A DNA stretch of 64,000 nt, from contig CAKQPT010000011.1 of the NCBI GenBank assembly GCA_934270345.1, positions 7,817 through 71,816 of the forward strand, given 5' to 3'. The stretch's first letter is position 1, and each line of letters starts with the position of its first letter. Positions 1 through 8,266 of the stretch are shown piece by piece. Both the position numbers and the translations under genes were made by a program. Source of the DNA: an uncultured Oribacterium sp. (lineage in GTDB: Bacteria > Bacillota > Clostridia > Lachnospirales > Lachnospiraceae). Under the pieces are notes generated by a model that was given only the letters and a program-made list of their open reading frames with translations, was not told the DNA's origin and ran no database searches.

Positions 1-2
1 AC

Positions 3-632
3 ATCGATATGAGCGGCCTCGATCCGGCGGTACAGAAGGCGCATTTCACGGTCATGTGTGATGTGACGAACCCGCTCTGTGGACCGGATGGTGCGACCTA
101 TACCTTCGGAAAGCAGAAGGGCGGCACACCGGAGATCCTCGACCGTCTCGAGAAGGGCATGCAGAACTACCGCGATGTGATCATCCGTGAGTTCGGCGTG
201 AACCCGGATGAGATCCAGGGCAGCGGTGCCGCCGGCGGACTCGGCGCGGCACTAAAGGTCTTCCTGCACGCAGAGATGAAGTCTGGTATCGAGACCGTGC
301 TCGATCTCATCGACTTCGATGCACGCCTCGAGGGTGTCGATCTCGTCGTGACCGGCGAGGGAAGAACCGACTGGCAGTCCTGCTTCGGCAAGGTGATGCA
401 GGGCGTCGGCGACCGCAGTGCGAAGCATCAGGTACCGGTAGCGGCCCTCTGCGGTGGACTCGGCCCGGATTATGAGAAAATCTATGCCCATGGCATCAGC
501 TCGATTATGACCACCGTCGACGGCCCGATGCCACTGAAGGATGCACTGGACAATGCAGTCGAGCTCTACTATAAGGGCGCGATCCGCATGTTCCGTTTTA
601 TCCAGACCGGCATGAAGATGAACACAAAATAA
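3..632 (+). CDS. Glycerate kinase, C-terminal part (5' end outside window)
   Basis: Phosphorylates D-glycerate with ATP, feeding it into lower glycolysis; this is the usual last step of glucarate/galactarate and glyoxylate breakdown. The reading frame is open from base 3, and the residues before the first Met (I-D-M-S-G-L-D) already fit the family, so the gene is cut by the window edge rather than starting at base 9. Family signatures visible are the glycine-rich GSGAAGGLGAAL stretch and the VTGEGRTDWQ...GKV block typical of the GarK/GlxK type. About 210 of the usual 370-380 residues are present. The neighbouring oxidoreductase, enolase-superfamily enzyme and Tct transporter suggest an acid-sugar pathway; that link is inference. 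Confidence 0.9.
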   Translation: MDMSGLDPAVQKAHFTVMCDVTNPLCGPDGATYTFGKQKGGTPEILDRLEKGMQNYRDVIIREFGVNPDEIQGSGAAGGLGAALKVFLHAEMKSGIETVLDLIDFDARLEGVDLVVTGEGRTDWQSCFGKVMQGVGDRSAKHQVPVAALCGGLGPDYEKIYAHGISSIMTTVDGPMPLKDALDNAVELYYKGAIRMFRFIQTGMKMNTK

Positions 633-644
633 TCGCTTTTTTTA

Positions 645-681
645 TCAGCGCAGATCAATTTTTGATGATGATCTGCGCTGA
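645..681. other. Strong intergenic hairpin without T-run
   Basis: TCAGCGCAGATCA (645-657) pairs perfectly with TGATCTGCGCTGA (669-681) across an 11-nt loop. The run of T lies before the hairpin, not after it, so it is not a standard terminator in the + direction. It may still be an RNA 3' end or stabiliser for the glycerate kinase transcript. The rest of 633-854 holds nothing I recognise apart from three TTAACG motifs and a TTGACA at about 743 with no convincing -10 box. Confidence 0.5.
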
Positions 682-854
682 AATTCGATTCAGGTACAGG
701 TTATAAAATTAACGCAGAAGTCAGGATTTTAACGTTTTTTTCTTGACAGATAAGTTATGTATTTAACGCATGACATTCGTGAAATCCTGTATTAGGATGG
801 AACATGTTGAGTTTGAAAAAAGAAAAATGCTTCGATAGCAGGGGAGGATACAAG

Positions 855-2087
855 ATGCCAATTCATGTTTTAGAGGAAGCCAATCGTTGTCTGCAGTGTA
901 AGAATCCGCAGTGCCGGAAGGGCTGTCCGATCAATACGAATATTCCGGAGATGATCCGTCTTTTTAAGGAAAATGAGCTCGAGACTGCGGCAGCGATGCT
1001 GTTCGCAAACAATCCGCTTTCCGTCGTATGCTCACTCGTATGTAATCATGGCAAGCAGTGCGAGGGTCACTGCGTACGCGGCATCAAGGGCTCCCCGGTG
1101 CATATTTCCTCCATCGAAAATTATATTTCCGACTCCTGCTTCGAGCGGATCAAGGTAAAGATGGCAGAGCCGAACGGGATGAAGGCAGCGGTCATCGGTG
1201 CAGGTCCGGCCGGTATCACCATCGCGATCCTGCTCGCAAGCAAGGGGTATAAGATCACCGTTTTCGAGAGCCGCGATAAGATCGGCGGCATCATGCGCTA
1301 CGGAATTCCGGAGTTCCGTCTGCCGCACAGCATCCTCGACCGCTACTACACGAAGATGCGTGAGATGGGCATCCTCTTCCGTCCGAACTTCACGATCGGT
1401 GGCAACATCACCCTCGAGGATCTTTTCCACGATGGCTATCGCTCCATCTTCATCGGCACGGGTGCATGGCGTCCGCGGCGTATGCTGATTCCGGGTGAGA
1501 CCTTCGGCAATGTGCATTACGCGATCAATTATCTCAATAACCCGGAGTCTGTCGACCTCGGCCAGTCCGTGGCGATCTTCGGCTCTGGAAACTCGGCGAT
1601 GGATGTCGCACGTACCGCGATCCGTCAGGGCGTGAAGAATGTAACGGTATATGAGCGTCGTGATAAGGTGACGGCGTCTCCGGATGAGTTCGAGTTTGCG
1701 AAGCTTGATGGCGTGCAGTTCGAATTCCACGAGACCGCTACGGCCATCAAGGATGATGGCGTGATGCTCTCCGAGACAGAGGTGCAGGAGGACGGCAAGG
1801 TCGTGACGAAGCCGGGAACGGAGCACTTCGTTCCGTGCGATTCCGTCGTGATCGCCGTTTCACAGGTGCCGAAGCACCGTCTCGTCGAGCACAACTCCGG
1901 CCTCAAGCTGAACGAGCGTGGTACCCTCGCGACCGATGCAGAGGGTGAGACCACCATGCCGGGCGTCTTCGCTTCCGGCGACGTCGTGACCGGTGCGAAG
2001 ACCGTCGTCGATGCCGTTCACGTATCGAAGATGATCGCCGAGGAGATGGATCAGTACATGCAGGCGCATAAGGACGAAAAGGCATAA
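855..2087 (+). CDS. NAD(P)-dependent iron-sulfur flavoprotein, GltD/NfnB-like
   Basis: A flavin oxidoreductase of the glutamate synthase small subunit family (410 aa). The start at 855 is preferred over an in-frame ATG at 804 because GGGGAGG sits 7 bases upstream. The N-terminal domain has the cysteine pattern for two [4Fe-4S] clusters (CLQCKNPQCRKGCP, then CSLVCNHGKQCEGHC). Next come an FAD-binding GAGPAG motif (about residue 114), a second Rossmann GSGNSAMD, and a C-terminal GVFASGDV that closes the FAD site. It is a shorter paralogue of the NfnB encoded at 28538. With no large glutamate synthase subunit and no NfnA partner beside it, its electron partner is unknown; the context suggests a reductase in organic-acid metabolism. 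Confidence 0.82.
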   Translation: MPIHVLEEANRCLQCKNPQCRKGCPINTNIPEMIRLFKENELETAAAMLFANNPLSVVCSLVCNHGKQCEGHCVRGIKGSPVHISSIENYISDSCFERIKVKMAEPNGMKAAVIGAGPAGITIAILLASKGYKITVFESRDKIGGIMRYGIPEFRLPHSILDRYYTKMREMGILFRPNFTIGGNITLEDLFHDGYRSIFIGTGAWRPRRMLIPGETFGNVHYAINYLNNPESVDLGQSVAIFGSGNSAMDVARTAIRQGVKNVTVYERRDKVTASPDEFEFAKLDGVQFEFHETATAIKDDGVMLSETEVQEDGKVVTKPGTEHFVPCDSVVIAVSQVPKHRLVEHNSGLKLNERGTLATDAEGETTMPGVFASGDVVTGAKTVVDAVHVSKMIAEEMDQYMQAHKDEKA

Positions 2088-2098
2088 CCGTTTAATCA

Positions 2099-2130
2099 GG
2101 GCCCCGGAAGGTTAACTTCCGGGGCCCTTT
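2099..2130 (+). terminator. Rho-independent terminator
   Basis: GGGCCCCGGAAG, a 5-nt loop, CTTCCGGGGCCC, then TTTCTCTTT. It ends the oxidoreductase transcript and stands just before the 3' end of the convergent regulator gene. Confidence 0.9.
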
Positions 2131-2135
2131 CTCTT

Positions 2136-3272
2136 TCACTCGAGGTGGTAGTAGCGAATTTTTCGCCAGAGGGTGGTGGTGCTGATGCCGAGCTCCAGCG
2201 CAGTCTGTTTACGATTTCCGTTATTTTTACGAAGACATGCTACCAGAAGATCGCGGTAGATGTCGTTGCTCTCGGGGATGTGCGGAAGGAGCGCAGACGG
2301 GGCGATCGTTTCCGAGTGCATGGATGCGGCGGATGTGTTCGGTCGTGAGGACGGCATGCTGTCCACGTCGGAAAGCGTTGCATGGTTCAGGATGCGGCGA
2401 AGGGCCGGTGATTCCTGTGATGACGATGCCTGTGCCGGTGCCGGGCTTTCGGTGACATAGATCGCCGAATCCTGCTCATAGAGCTCGGCGAGCAGCGACT
2501 GTACATAGCCGGTGTGAATCACGACGTCCGGGGCGGTCAGCACGAGACGCTCACAGAAGGCGCTCAGCTGCATGATGTTGCTGTCCCACGGGTAGTGGAT
2601 GATGGTCTCCCGGGCATGCGCGGTGAGTGTATGATGCATCTCATACTCCCGGTTGTAGTCATTGAAATAAAAATCCAGCATATTCTCGACATCGTGCGGG
2701 CGTTTCTTCAGCTTCGGGATGCGGAGGCGCAGGGCACGGAAGGTGAAGAGCAGGTCCGAGCGGAAGAGGAACTGATTTCGGAGCTCGGTGAGATTCTTCG
2801 AGGTTGTGCCGATGATGCGGACATCGATATAGCGGTACTGCGCGAAATTCGTCTGGCTGGCGACGCGCTTCGTCCGGATGACGCGTGCAAGCTGCGACTG
2901 CATCGGGAGTGTCAGCTTATCGACGCCCTGGATCATCAGTGTGCCATGGTTACAGTCCATGAGGGCACCCTCCCGGCCCATGCGCGGGTCGCCGAAAAGG
3001 ATACGGTTCTGGTCCTCGTTGGTCAGACCGGACAGCGAGATCACCGCATAGGATTTTCCCTTCCGATCACTTCCGTTATGGATCGCCTGTCCGATCATCT
3101 CGAGCTCCGGACCGGCGGAGGCTTCGATCAGCACCGGACTCGAGGAGCGGGCATAGAGCTTCGCCTTCTCCAGCTCTGGCTTCAGATCGACGAAGAGATG
3201 CTCGAGCATCTCAAAGGTAGCGACGGCAGGATCGCCGTGCAGCAGGACGATGTCACTCGGCTTGAAATTCAT
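2136..3272 (-). CDS. Sigma-54-activator-like regulator with degenerate AAA+ site
   Basis: A 378-aa transcription regulator built like an NtrC-family activator without an N-terminal sensor: a central AAA+ region (about residues 20-260), a variable linker, and a C-terminal Fis-type helix-turn-helix (NRKQTALELGISTTTLWRKI). The ATPase hallmarks are damaged. Where Walker A should be it reads EASAGPELE, with no GK pair; the GAFTGA loop that contacts sigma-54 is missing after LFGD; and Walker B reads TLMIQGV in place of a DE pair. An arginine-finger-like FRSDLLF remains. It probably binds DNA but should not remodel sigma-54 holoenzyme. It is divergent from the enolase/Tct genes and likely controls them. 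Upstream A/T-rich DNA contains dyads. Confidence 0.8.
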   Translation of the reverse strand: MNFKPSDIVLLHGDPAVATFEMLEHLFVDLKPELEKAKLYARSSSPVLIEASAGPELEMIGQAIHNGSDRKGKSYAVISLSGLTNEDQNRILFGDPRMGREGALMDCNHGTLMIQGVDKLTLPMQSQLARVIRTKRVASQTNFAQYRYIDVRIIGTTSKNLTELRNQFLFRSDLLFTFRALRLRIPKLKKRPHDVENMLDFYFNDYNREYEMHHTLTAHARETIIHYPWDSNIMQLSAFCERLVLTAPDVVIHTGYVQSLLAELYEQDSAIYVTESPAPAQASSSQESPALRRILNHATLSDVDSMPSSRPNTSAASMHSETIAPSALLPHIPESNDIYRDLLVACLRKNNGNRKQTALELGISTTTLWRKIRYYHLE

Positions 3273-3345
3273 AAAGTTCAGATCCCTTTCTACATATTTT
3301 CTCTGAAAAGCAAAATCCGTATATATCTACAGTGTAATACAGACA

Positions 3346-3442
3346 TTTCAAATTGCAATACTTTTGAAACGAACGCTTGACTAAAAAATAACGTTATGAA
3401 ATACTTGTGCGATGTGCACATATTTCGCGGAAAAATTGTGCA
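3346..3442. promoter_or_regulatory. Divergent control region with dyads and a promoter-like -35
   Basis: Between the regulator and the enolase-like gene. TTTCAAA (3346-3352) and TTTGAAA (3363-3369) form a dyad with a 10-nt spacer. TTGACT at 3377 followed 17 nt later by AATACT is a weak sigma-70-type promoter toward the + genes. TGTGC occurs three times at 3406, 3413 and 3437, the middle copy inside a perfect TGTGCACA palindrome. I see no GG/GC -24/-12 sigma-54 promoter. Operator roles are inference. Confidence 0.4.
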
Positions 3443-3519
3443 TTTTTAAGGCGATTCTCGGCCGTATTTCTTATATATTGACGACAACAGATGTGAAAAT
3501 GACAACAAAGGAGAGAAAC

Positions 3520-4665
3520 ATGAACTCTTTCAACTTTGAAGATAAGATCAGATTTACGAAGGCTGTCTTCTACAACTTCCGCCCGATTCCGCTTCCGAAG
3601 CCATTTAAGGATGGTACCGGCGGATTCGGTCAGTTTATCCCGGAGCAGGGCTACCTCGAGCTTTCGGATGACACGGGCATGACCGCACACTATACCGTGA
3701 CGAGAGCCTTCGTCAGGGATATGCTTCCGCAGATCCTGAACGGTGAGACGAAGAGCTACAATGAGTGGCGTGAGAGTCTCTACTGGAAATCCAGAAATTC
3801 CGGCTTCCAGTCCGCAGCTGCGGTCAATGTCGGCACCGTGGATCTTCTGATGCTGGATATCCTGGCACAGAGAGCCGGTAAGCCGATTCACCGCTTCCTC
3901 GGCGCGGAGAAGGACTGGGCAGCAGCCTACAAGGGCGGCGGATCCCTCCTTCTTTCGGACGAAGAGCTGGTGGAAGATATGTGCCGCTATGTATCCGAGG
4001 GCTTCACGACCGTCAAGTTCAAGATCGGCAGTGACAAGGGCCAGAACATGGAGCGTGATCTCCGCCGTATCGAGAAGGTACGCGCCGCCGTCGGTGACGA
4101 GATCGGTGTCGCGGTTGATGCCAACCAGCGCTGGACCGTCGAAGAGGCCGTAAAGTTCGCGAAGATGGCGGAGCCGTACAACATCGCCTGGTTCGAGGAG
4201 CCGATTCACTCTTCTGATTTTAACGGTATCCAGAAGATGAAGGAGATGGGCGTCAAGCAGAAGATTTCTGCCGGTGAGTCCATGCGTATCTCCTACATGT
4301 ATGAGATGTATCTCGAGAAGGGTGTCGACATCGTACAGCCGTCCCTCGGACGTATGACCCGCATCGATGATCTCCTGAAGATCCGCGATATGGCGAGAGC
4401 TGCCGGTAAGGAGTTCCAGTCCGGTGGAAGAACCGCGTACAATGCTTCCTTCGGATGTCTCTATGGTGAGAACGAGCGTATCGAGTTCCATGCACCGATT
4501 TCAGAGCCGGTACATGAGCTGATGCTGAACGTTCCGGAGATCCGTGACGGCAAGTGCTTCGTACGTACCGATATCCCGGGCATCCCGGTTCGCATGAACC
4601 TCGAGAAGATCGAAGCGATGGATGCACTGGAATCCAGAACCATCTATCTGGCACCGAAGGCCTGA
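3520..4665 (+). CDS. Enolase-superfamily protein (mandelate racemase/muconate lactonising-like)
   Basis: A 381-aa member of the enolase superfamily, whose enzymes abstract a proton alpha to a carboxylate. The start at 3520 follows AAAGGAGAG. The barrel shows the KxK motif (VKFKIG) and three metal ligands: D of VDANQRW, E of WFEEP and E of AGES. By manual comparison, the Asp-His pair expected near the end of the barrel in the mandelate racemase subgroup reads Q and G instead (VDIVQP, FQSGGR), and no MLE-type second lysine is obvious. An acid-sugar dehydratase role would fit the glycerate kinase and Tct neighbours, but chemistry with a single base is equally possible. It is first of four co-oriented genes leading into the transporter. 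Confidence 0.8.
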   Translation: MNSFNFEDKIRFTKAVFYNFRPIPLPKPFKDGTGGFGQFIPEQGYLELSDDTGMTAHYTVTRAFVRDMLPQILNGETKSYNEWRESLYWKSRNSGFQSAAAVNVGTVDLLMLDILAQRAGKPIHRFLGAEKDWAAAYKGGGSLLLSDEELVEDMCRYVSEGFTTVKFKIGSDKGQNMERDLRRIEKVRAAVGDEIGVAVDANQRWTVEEAVKFAKMAEPYNIAWFEEPIHSSDFNGIQKMKEMGVKQKISAGESMRISYMYEMYLEKGVDIVQPSLGRMTRIDDLLKIRDMARAAGKEFQSGGRTAYNASFGCLYGENERIEFHAPISEPVHELMLNVPEIRDGKCFVRTDIPGIPVRMNLEKIEAMDALESRTIYLAPKA

Positions 4666-4775
4666 TCGGATTTTTTGAAAAGACGGATAAAAATCTTCGC
4701 TTAGACGTATCACGAAGCATCCTGTAGAATCCTCATCGTATGTGATGCGTGAAAATCATATGAAAATGTTTTGTA

Positions 4776-4789
4776 AGGACATGTGTCCT
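4776..4789. promoter_or_regulatory. Perfect 14-bp palindrome before tctC
   Basis: AGGACATGTGTCCT lies 20 bases upstream of the tctC start and just before its AAGGAGG. It could be an operator in the promoter/leader region or a small RNA hairpin. No regulator is identified. Confidence 0.4.
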
Positions 4790-4809
4790 GTATATAAGGA
4801 GGAAATAAC

Positions 4810-5958
4810 ATGAAAAAGAGACTTTTTGCGATTGCACTGGCCGCTACGATGGCCATCGCGACCGGCTGCGGATCCAGCAGCACGACCAGCACCACAGCTG
4901 CGCCTGCTACAGAGACGAAGGCAGCAGAGACGACAAAGGCTGCTGAGGCAGCATCTACGGAAACAGCCGCTGCTCCTGCCGCTTCCGTAGCCGATGTAGA
5001 GACCGCTGCACAGGCAGATATCGATGCAGCGGCTGCGGACAACTACGGCTTTCCGAAGGGAACCATCACCTGGGTGGTCGCTGGTAAGGCCGGCGGCGGA
5101 TCCGATCTCGCGACCCGTTACCTCTCCGAGGCGATGACGAAGGATCTCGGCATCACCAACACCGTAACCAACTTTGATTCCAACACCGTCGGTCACCAGA
5201 ACGTGGCAAACGCAAAGCCGGATGGTGCCACCATCATGCTGGCGACGGGTGCGCTGAATATCCAGTGGATCACCGGCAACGCAGAGGTTGATCCGAAGAA
5301 TGATCTTACCCTGATTGCAGCGCTCGATGACAACGGCTTCACCGCACTTTGTGCTCCGGTCAATGCACCATACAACACCTTCGATGAGATGATCGAGTAT
5401 GCGAAGCAGAATCCGGGTAAGCTCAATGCCGGTATGCCATCTTCCGGTAACAACACCTTCCAGTTCGGTAAGCTGCAGCAGGCAGAGGACATCCAGCTGA
5501 ACGCGGTAGAGGCTTCCTCTGAGTCGGATCGTCTCACCAACCTCGCGGGCGGCTTCATTGACCTCGGCTTCGTCGGCATCGGTAACGCACAGGAGTACGA
5601 GAAGGCCGGCAAGCTGAAGGTGCTCGGCACCATGGCAGGTGATGGTCTCACCATCGCAGATTACGATGCTTCGCTCGGTGATCAGTATAAGACCTTACAG
5701 GAGCAGGGCCATCAGGATCTCTTCTGGAACGTAAAGCACTATGTATACGGTCCGGCAGGTATGGATGCGGCACAGGTTCAGAAGATCAATGCTGCCATGT
5801 CCGTGCTGGAGAGTGACGCTGACTGCAACGCAGGTCTTCGCTCGGTTGGTCACATCCCTGAGTGGCACAATGTAGAGGATTCCATCGCGATCCGTGACGC
5901 TGAGTATGCGGCAGAGGTAGCGGTTGCGGAGTTCCTCGGCAAGAAGGTAAACGGCTAA
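4810..5958 (+). CDS. tctC: Tripartite tricarboxylate transporter substrate-binding lipoprotein
   Basis: Extracytoplasmic binding protein of a TTT-family (TctABC) secondary transporter; captures a carboxylate outside the membrane and hands it to TctA/TctB. The 382-aa product has a lipoprotein signal peptide with lipobox ATGC (Cys20). It is followed by a Ser/Thr/Ala/Glu-rich spacer of about 55 residues, common for surface lipoproteins of Gram-positives, and then the Bug/TctC fold starting near WVVAGKAGGGSDLATR. AAGGAGG precedes the ATG. It is directly followed by tctB and tctA. The substrate is not readable from sequence; the acid-sugar gene neighbours suggest a sugar acid or small dicarboxylate. 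Confidence 0.9.
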   Translation: MKKRLFAIALAATMAIATGCGSSSTTSTTAAPATETKAAETTKAAEAASTETAAAPAASVADVETAAQADIDAAAADNYGFPKGTITWVVAGKAGGGSDLATRYLSEAMTKDLGITNTVTNFDSNTVGHQNVANAKPDGATIMLATGALNIQWITGNAEVDPKNDLTLIAALDDNGFTALCAPVNAPYNTFDEMIEYAKQNPGKLNAGMPSSGNNTFQFGKLQQAEDIQLNAVEASSESDRLTNLAGGFIDLGFVGIGNAQEYEKAGKLKVLGTMAGDGLTIADYDASLGDQYKTLQEQGHQDLFWNVKHYVYGPAGMDAAQVQKINAAMSVLESDADCNAGLRSVGHIPEWHNVEDSIAIRDAEYAAEVAVAEFLGKKVNG

Positions 5959-6089
5959 ACACATATTTAAGATGAAAAGGTTTCAGATGGTTCGGGCGCT
6001 TCGACGACATCGAGCCATGTGAACCAGGTATCCAGCCGGGGCAGAACATCGCTTCGGCTGAATCGCTCAGATAATATAAAGGGGTTATC

Positions 6090-6554
6090 ATGAAATGTAA
6101 GAGAAATACGATCACCGGCATCGTGGGCATCATCGCGGTGATCATCTGCTTTATCATCATGCAGTCCATGCGTCAGGTACCAAACCTGATCGAGCCGGGT
6201 CCACGGCTGATGCCAACCGTCGGTCTCATCCTGATCCTCGTGAGTTCCATCATGCTTCTGAGCAATGGTCTTCGCGATAAAAAAGAAGAGAAGCCGTACT
6301 TTCCGGAGGGCGGTGTGAAGAAGCTGGTTTTTGCCTATGCACTGCTGTGCATCTATGGCATCCTGCTGACACTGTTCGGATTTCTCGCCACCACACCTTT
6401 CGCCATGTTTGCGTTCGTCAACATGCTGAAGGAGGATGAGAAGGTCACCTGCTGGCAGGCGGCACTGATCAGTATCGCCGTCACCGCGTTCCTGTATGGT
6501 ATGTTTGTGATCGGTTTCCAGATCAAGCTGCCATCCGGTATTCTGTTTAATTAA
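6090..6554 (+). CDS. tctB: Tripartite tricarboxylate transporter small membrane subunit
   Basis: A 154-aa integral membrane protein with about four hydrophobic segments, the size and topology of TctB. It is the poorly conserved small subunit that pairs with TctA. The charged loop DKKEEKPYF sits between the second and third segments. AAAGGGG precedes the start. The gap of 131 bases after tctC contains no gene; tctA starts 15 bases downstream, so the two are surely cotranscribed. Confidence 0.85.
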   Translation: MKCKRNTITGIVGIIAVIICFIIMQSMRQVPNLIEPGPRLMPTVGLILILVSSIMLLSNGLRDKKEEKPYFPEGGVKKLVFAYALLCIYGILLTLFGFLATTPFAMFAFVNMLKEDEKVTCWQAALISIAVTAFLYGMFVIGFQIKLPSGILFN

Positions 6555-6569
6555 GGAGGAGAAGAGCGT

Positions 6570-8108
6570 ATGTCATTTTATCTTGCCGGGCTTGCAACCT
6601 GTCTGCAGCCACTGAATCTGCTCCTGATTGCAGGTGTTGTCATCGTCGGTATCATCTTCGGCGCGATTCCGGGTCTCAGTGCGACCCTCGGTATCTCCCT
6701 GCTTCTTCCGGTGACCTTCGGTCTTTCGACTACCACCTCCTTCATCGTGTTGCTTGCGATGTGGATCGGCGGTGTATCCGGAACCTTCATTTCAGCGGTC
6801 CTCATCGGTATTCCGGGTTCCAGCTCGTCGATCGCCACCTGCTTCGACGGCTACCCGATGACCCTGAAGGGAAAGGCGTCCCGCGCGCTGGCCATCGGTA
6901 TGACGGCCTCCTTCATTGGCACTGTCGTGTCGGTGCTCATCGCGACCGTCGTGGCACCGCTGATCGCGGACCTCGCGCTGATGCTCGGACCGTGGGAGTA
7001 CTTCTCTCTCTGCTTCTGTGCGATCACCCTGGTCGCTGCGCTCTCGAAGGGCAATATCTGGAAGGGTATCATGGCCGCCGGTATCGGTCTCTTCCTCGGC
7101 TGCGTCGGCCTCGACCCGATCACGGGCGTTTCACGTTATACCTTCGGTAATCACTTCCTGGATTCCGGTCTCTCCACCGTTTGCCAGATGCTCGGTATGT
7201 TCGCACTCTGCCGTATCATCATCGACTACGCGAAGGGACAGGGTAAGCTTCCGGAGGTGAAGAAGTCGGATCTTCACGGCTTCGGCATCACGATGAAGGA
7301 CATCGTGGCGCATATTCCGACCATCCTCCGTTCCTTCTTCATCGGTCTCTGGATCGGCTTCCTGCCGGGCATGGGCTCCGGTATCTCGAACATGGTAGCT
7401 TACGGCCAGGCACAGCAGGCCAGCAAGCATCCGGAGGAGTTCGGTCAGGGTGCCGATGACGGTGTCTGGGCCTCCGAGGTATCGAATAACGCTTCCCTCG
7501 GTGGTGCGATGATCCCGATGATGGCCCTCGGTATCCCGGGTGACGGTATCACCGCGATGCTCATCGCCGGCCTCACGATTCACGGCCTCCAGGCAGGTCC
7601 GCTCTTCATGACACAGCAGCCGGATCTCTGCTATCTGATGTTCGCCTGCGTGCTCGTCAGTGCGATCGTAACCTTCATCCTCGAGATCGTCTTTAAGAGA
7701 TATCTTCCGCTGATTCTTCGGATTCCATACCACTTCCTGTACAGCGTGATTCTGACGATCTGCTATATCGGCGCGTTCGGTGTGTCGAACACCGAGTTCA
7801 ACATCCTTATCATGCTGCTCTGGTGCTTCCTCGCCATCTTCCTGAACATGGCCGGCATCTCCCTGAGCCCGCTGGTACTGGCGTTCATCCTTTCAGATGA
7901 CCTCGAGGGTTACTTCCGTAAGGGCGTCAGCTTCGCACATGGAAGCTACCTTCCATTCGTGACGAGACCGCTCTCCCTCATCTTCCTGCTCCTCGCAGTA
8001 TTCTCGGTTGCATGGCCGTATATCGCAGAGGCTCTGAAGAAGAAAAAGGCCGCGAAGGCCGCCGCATCTGCATCTTCTGTGAGCACGGAAGACGTACAGG
8101 ATGACTAA
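6570..8108 (+). CDS. tctA: Tripartite tricarboxylate transporter large membrane subunit
   Basis: A 512-aa permease with about 11-12 transmembrane segments, the usual length for TctA. Family signatures include GAIPGLSATLGISLLLP near the N terminus, GIPGSSSSIAT, and the second repeat GFLPGMGSGISN followed by GIPGDGITAML; the two glycine/proline-rich loops are the duplicated substrate-site motifs of this family. TAAGGAGGAG lies before the ATG. The C terminus ends in a Lys/Ala-rich cytoplasmic tail. Uses an ion gradient to import the carboxylate captured by TctC. Confidence 0.93.
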   Translation: MSFYLAGLATCLQPLNLLLIAGVVIVGIIFGAIPGLSATLGISLLLPVTFGLSTTTSFIVLLAMWIGGVSGTFISAVLIGIPGSSSSIATCFDGYPMTLKGKASRALAIGMTASFIGTVVSVLIATVVAPLIADLALMLGPWEYFSLCFCAITLVAALSKGNIWKGIMAAGIGLFLGCVGLDPITGVSRYTFGNHFLDSGLSTVCQMLGMFALCRIIIDYAKGQGKLPEVKKSDLHGFGITMKDIVAHIPTILRSFFIGLWIGFLPGMGSGISNMVAYGQAQQASKHPEEFGQGADDGVWASEVSNNASLGGAMIPMMALGIPGDGITAMLIAGLTIHGLQAGPLFMTQQPDLCYLMFACVLVSAIVTFILEIVFKRYLPLILRIPYHFLYSVILTICYIGAFGVSNTEFNILIMLLWCFLAIFLNMAGISLSPLVLAFILSDDLEGYFRKGVSFAHGSYLPFVTRPLSLIFLLLAVFSVAWPYIAEALKKKKAAKAAASASSVSTEDVQDD

Positions 8109-8126
8109 GCACTGAATTCTACCAGA

Positions 8127-8157
8127 CCCCTGTGACGTTTCGCCACAGGGGTTTTCT
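8127..8157 (+). terminator. Rho-independent terminator after tctA
   Basis: CCCCTGTG and CACAGGGG pair around a 9-nt loop and are followed by TTTTCTTT. Confidence 0.85.
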
Positions 8158-8160
8158 TTA

Positions 8161-8225
8161 TGGGGTCAGACCCCATAAACTTCGGTTTAGATTCTGTTTA
8201 GAAAAATTTAATGGGGTCAGACCCC
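8161..8225. repeat. Two copies of palindromic TGGGGTCAGACCCC
   Basis: The 14-mer TGGGGTCAGACCCC occurs at 8161-8174 and again at 8212-8225. Each copy can fold on itself (GGGGTC/GACCCC overlapping). Between them is a small hairpin TAAACTTCGGTTTA. Short palindromes of this kind are often seen beside REP-associated transposase remnants, but no transposase is present here. They lie directly before the hydrolase gene's ribosome binding site. Confidence 0.6.
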
Positions 8226-8266
8226 TTTACGGTGGTGGTGTGATGCCTGATGAAAGGAAGCAGAAA

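Noticed and set aside
645..681. Hairpin after glycerate kinase as an intrinsic terminator
   Set aside because: The T-run precedes the stem instead of following it on the + strand, and an A-run follows on the - strand.
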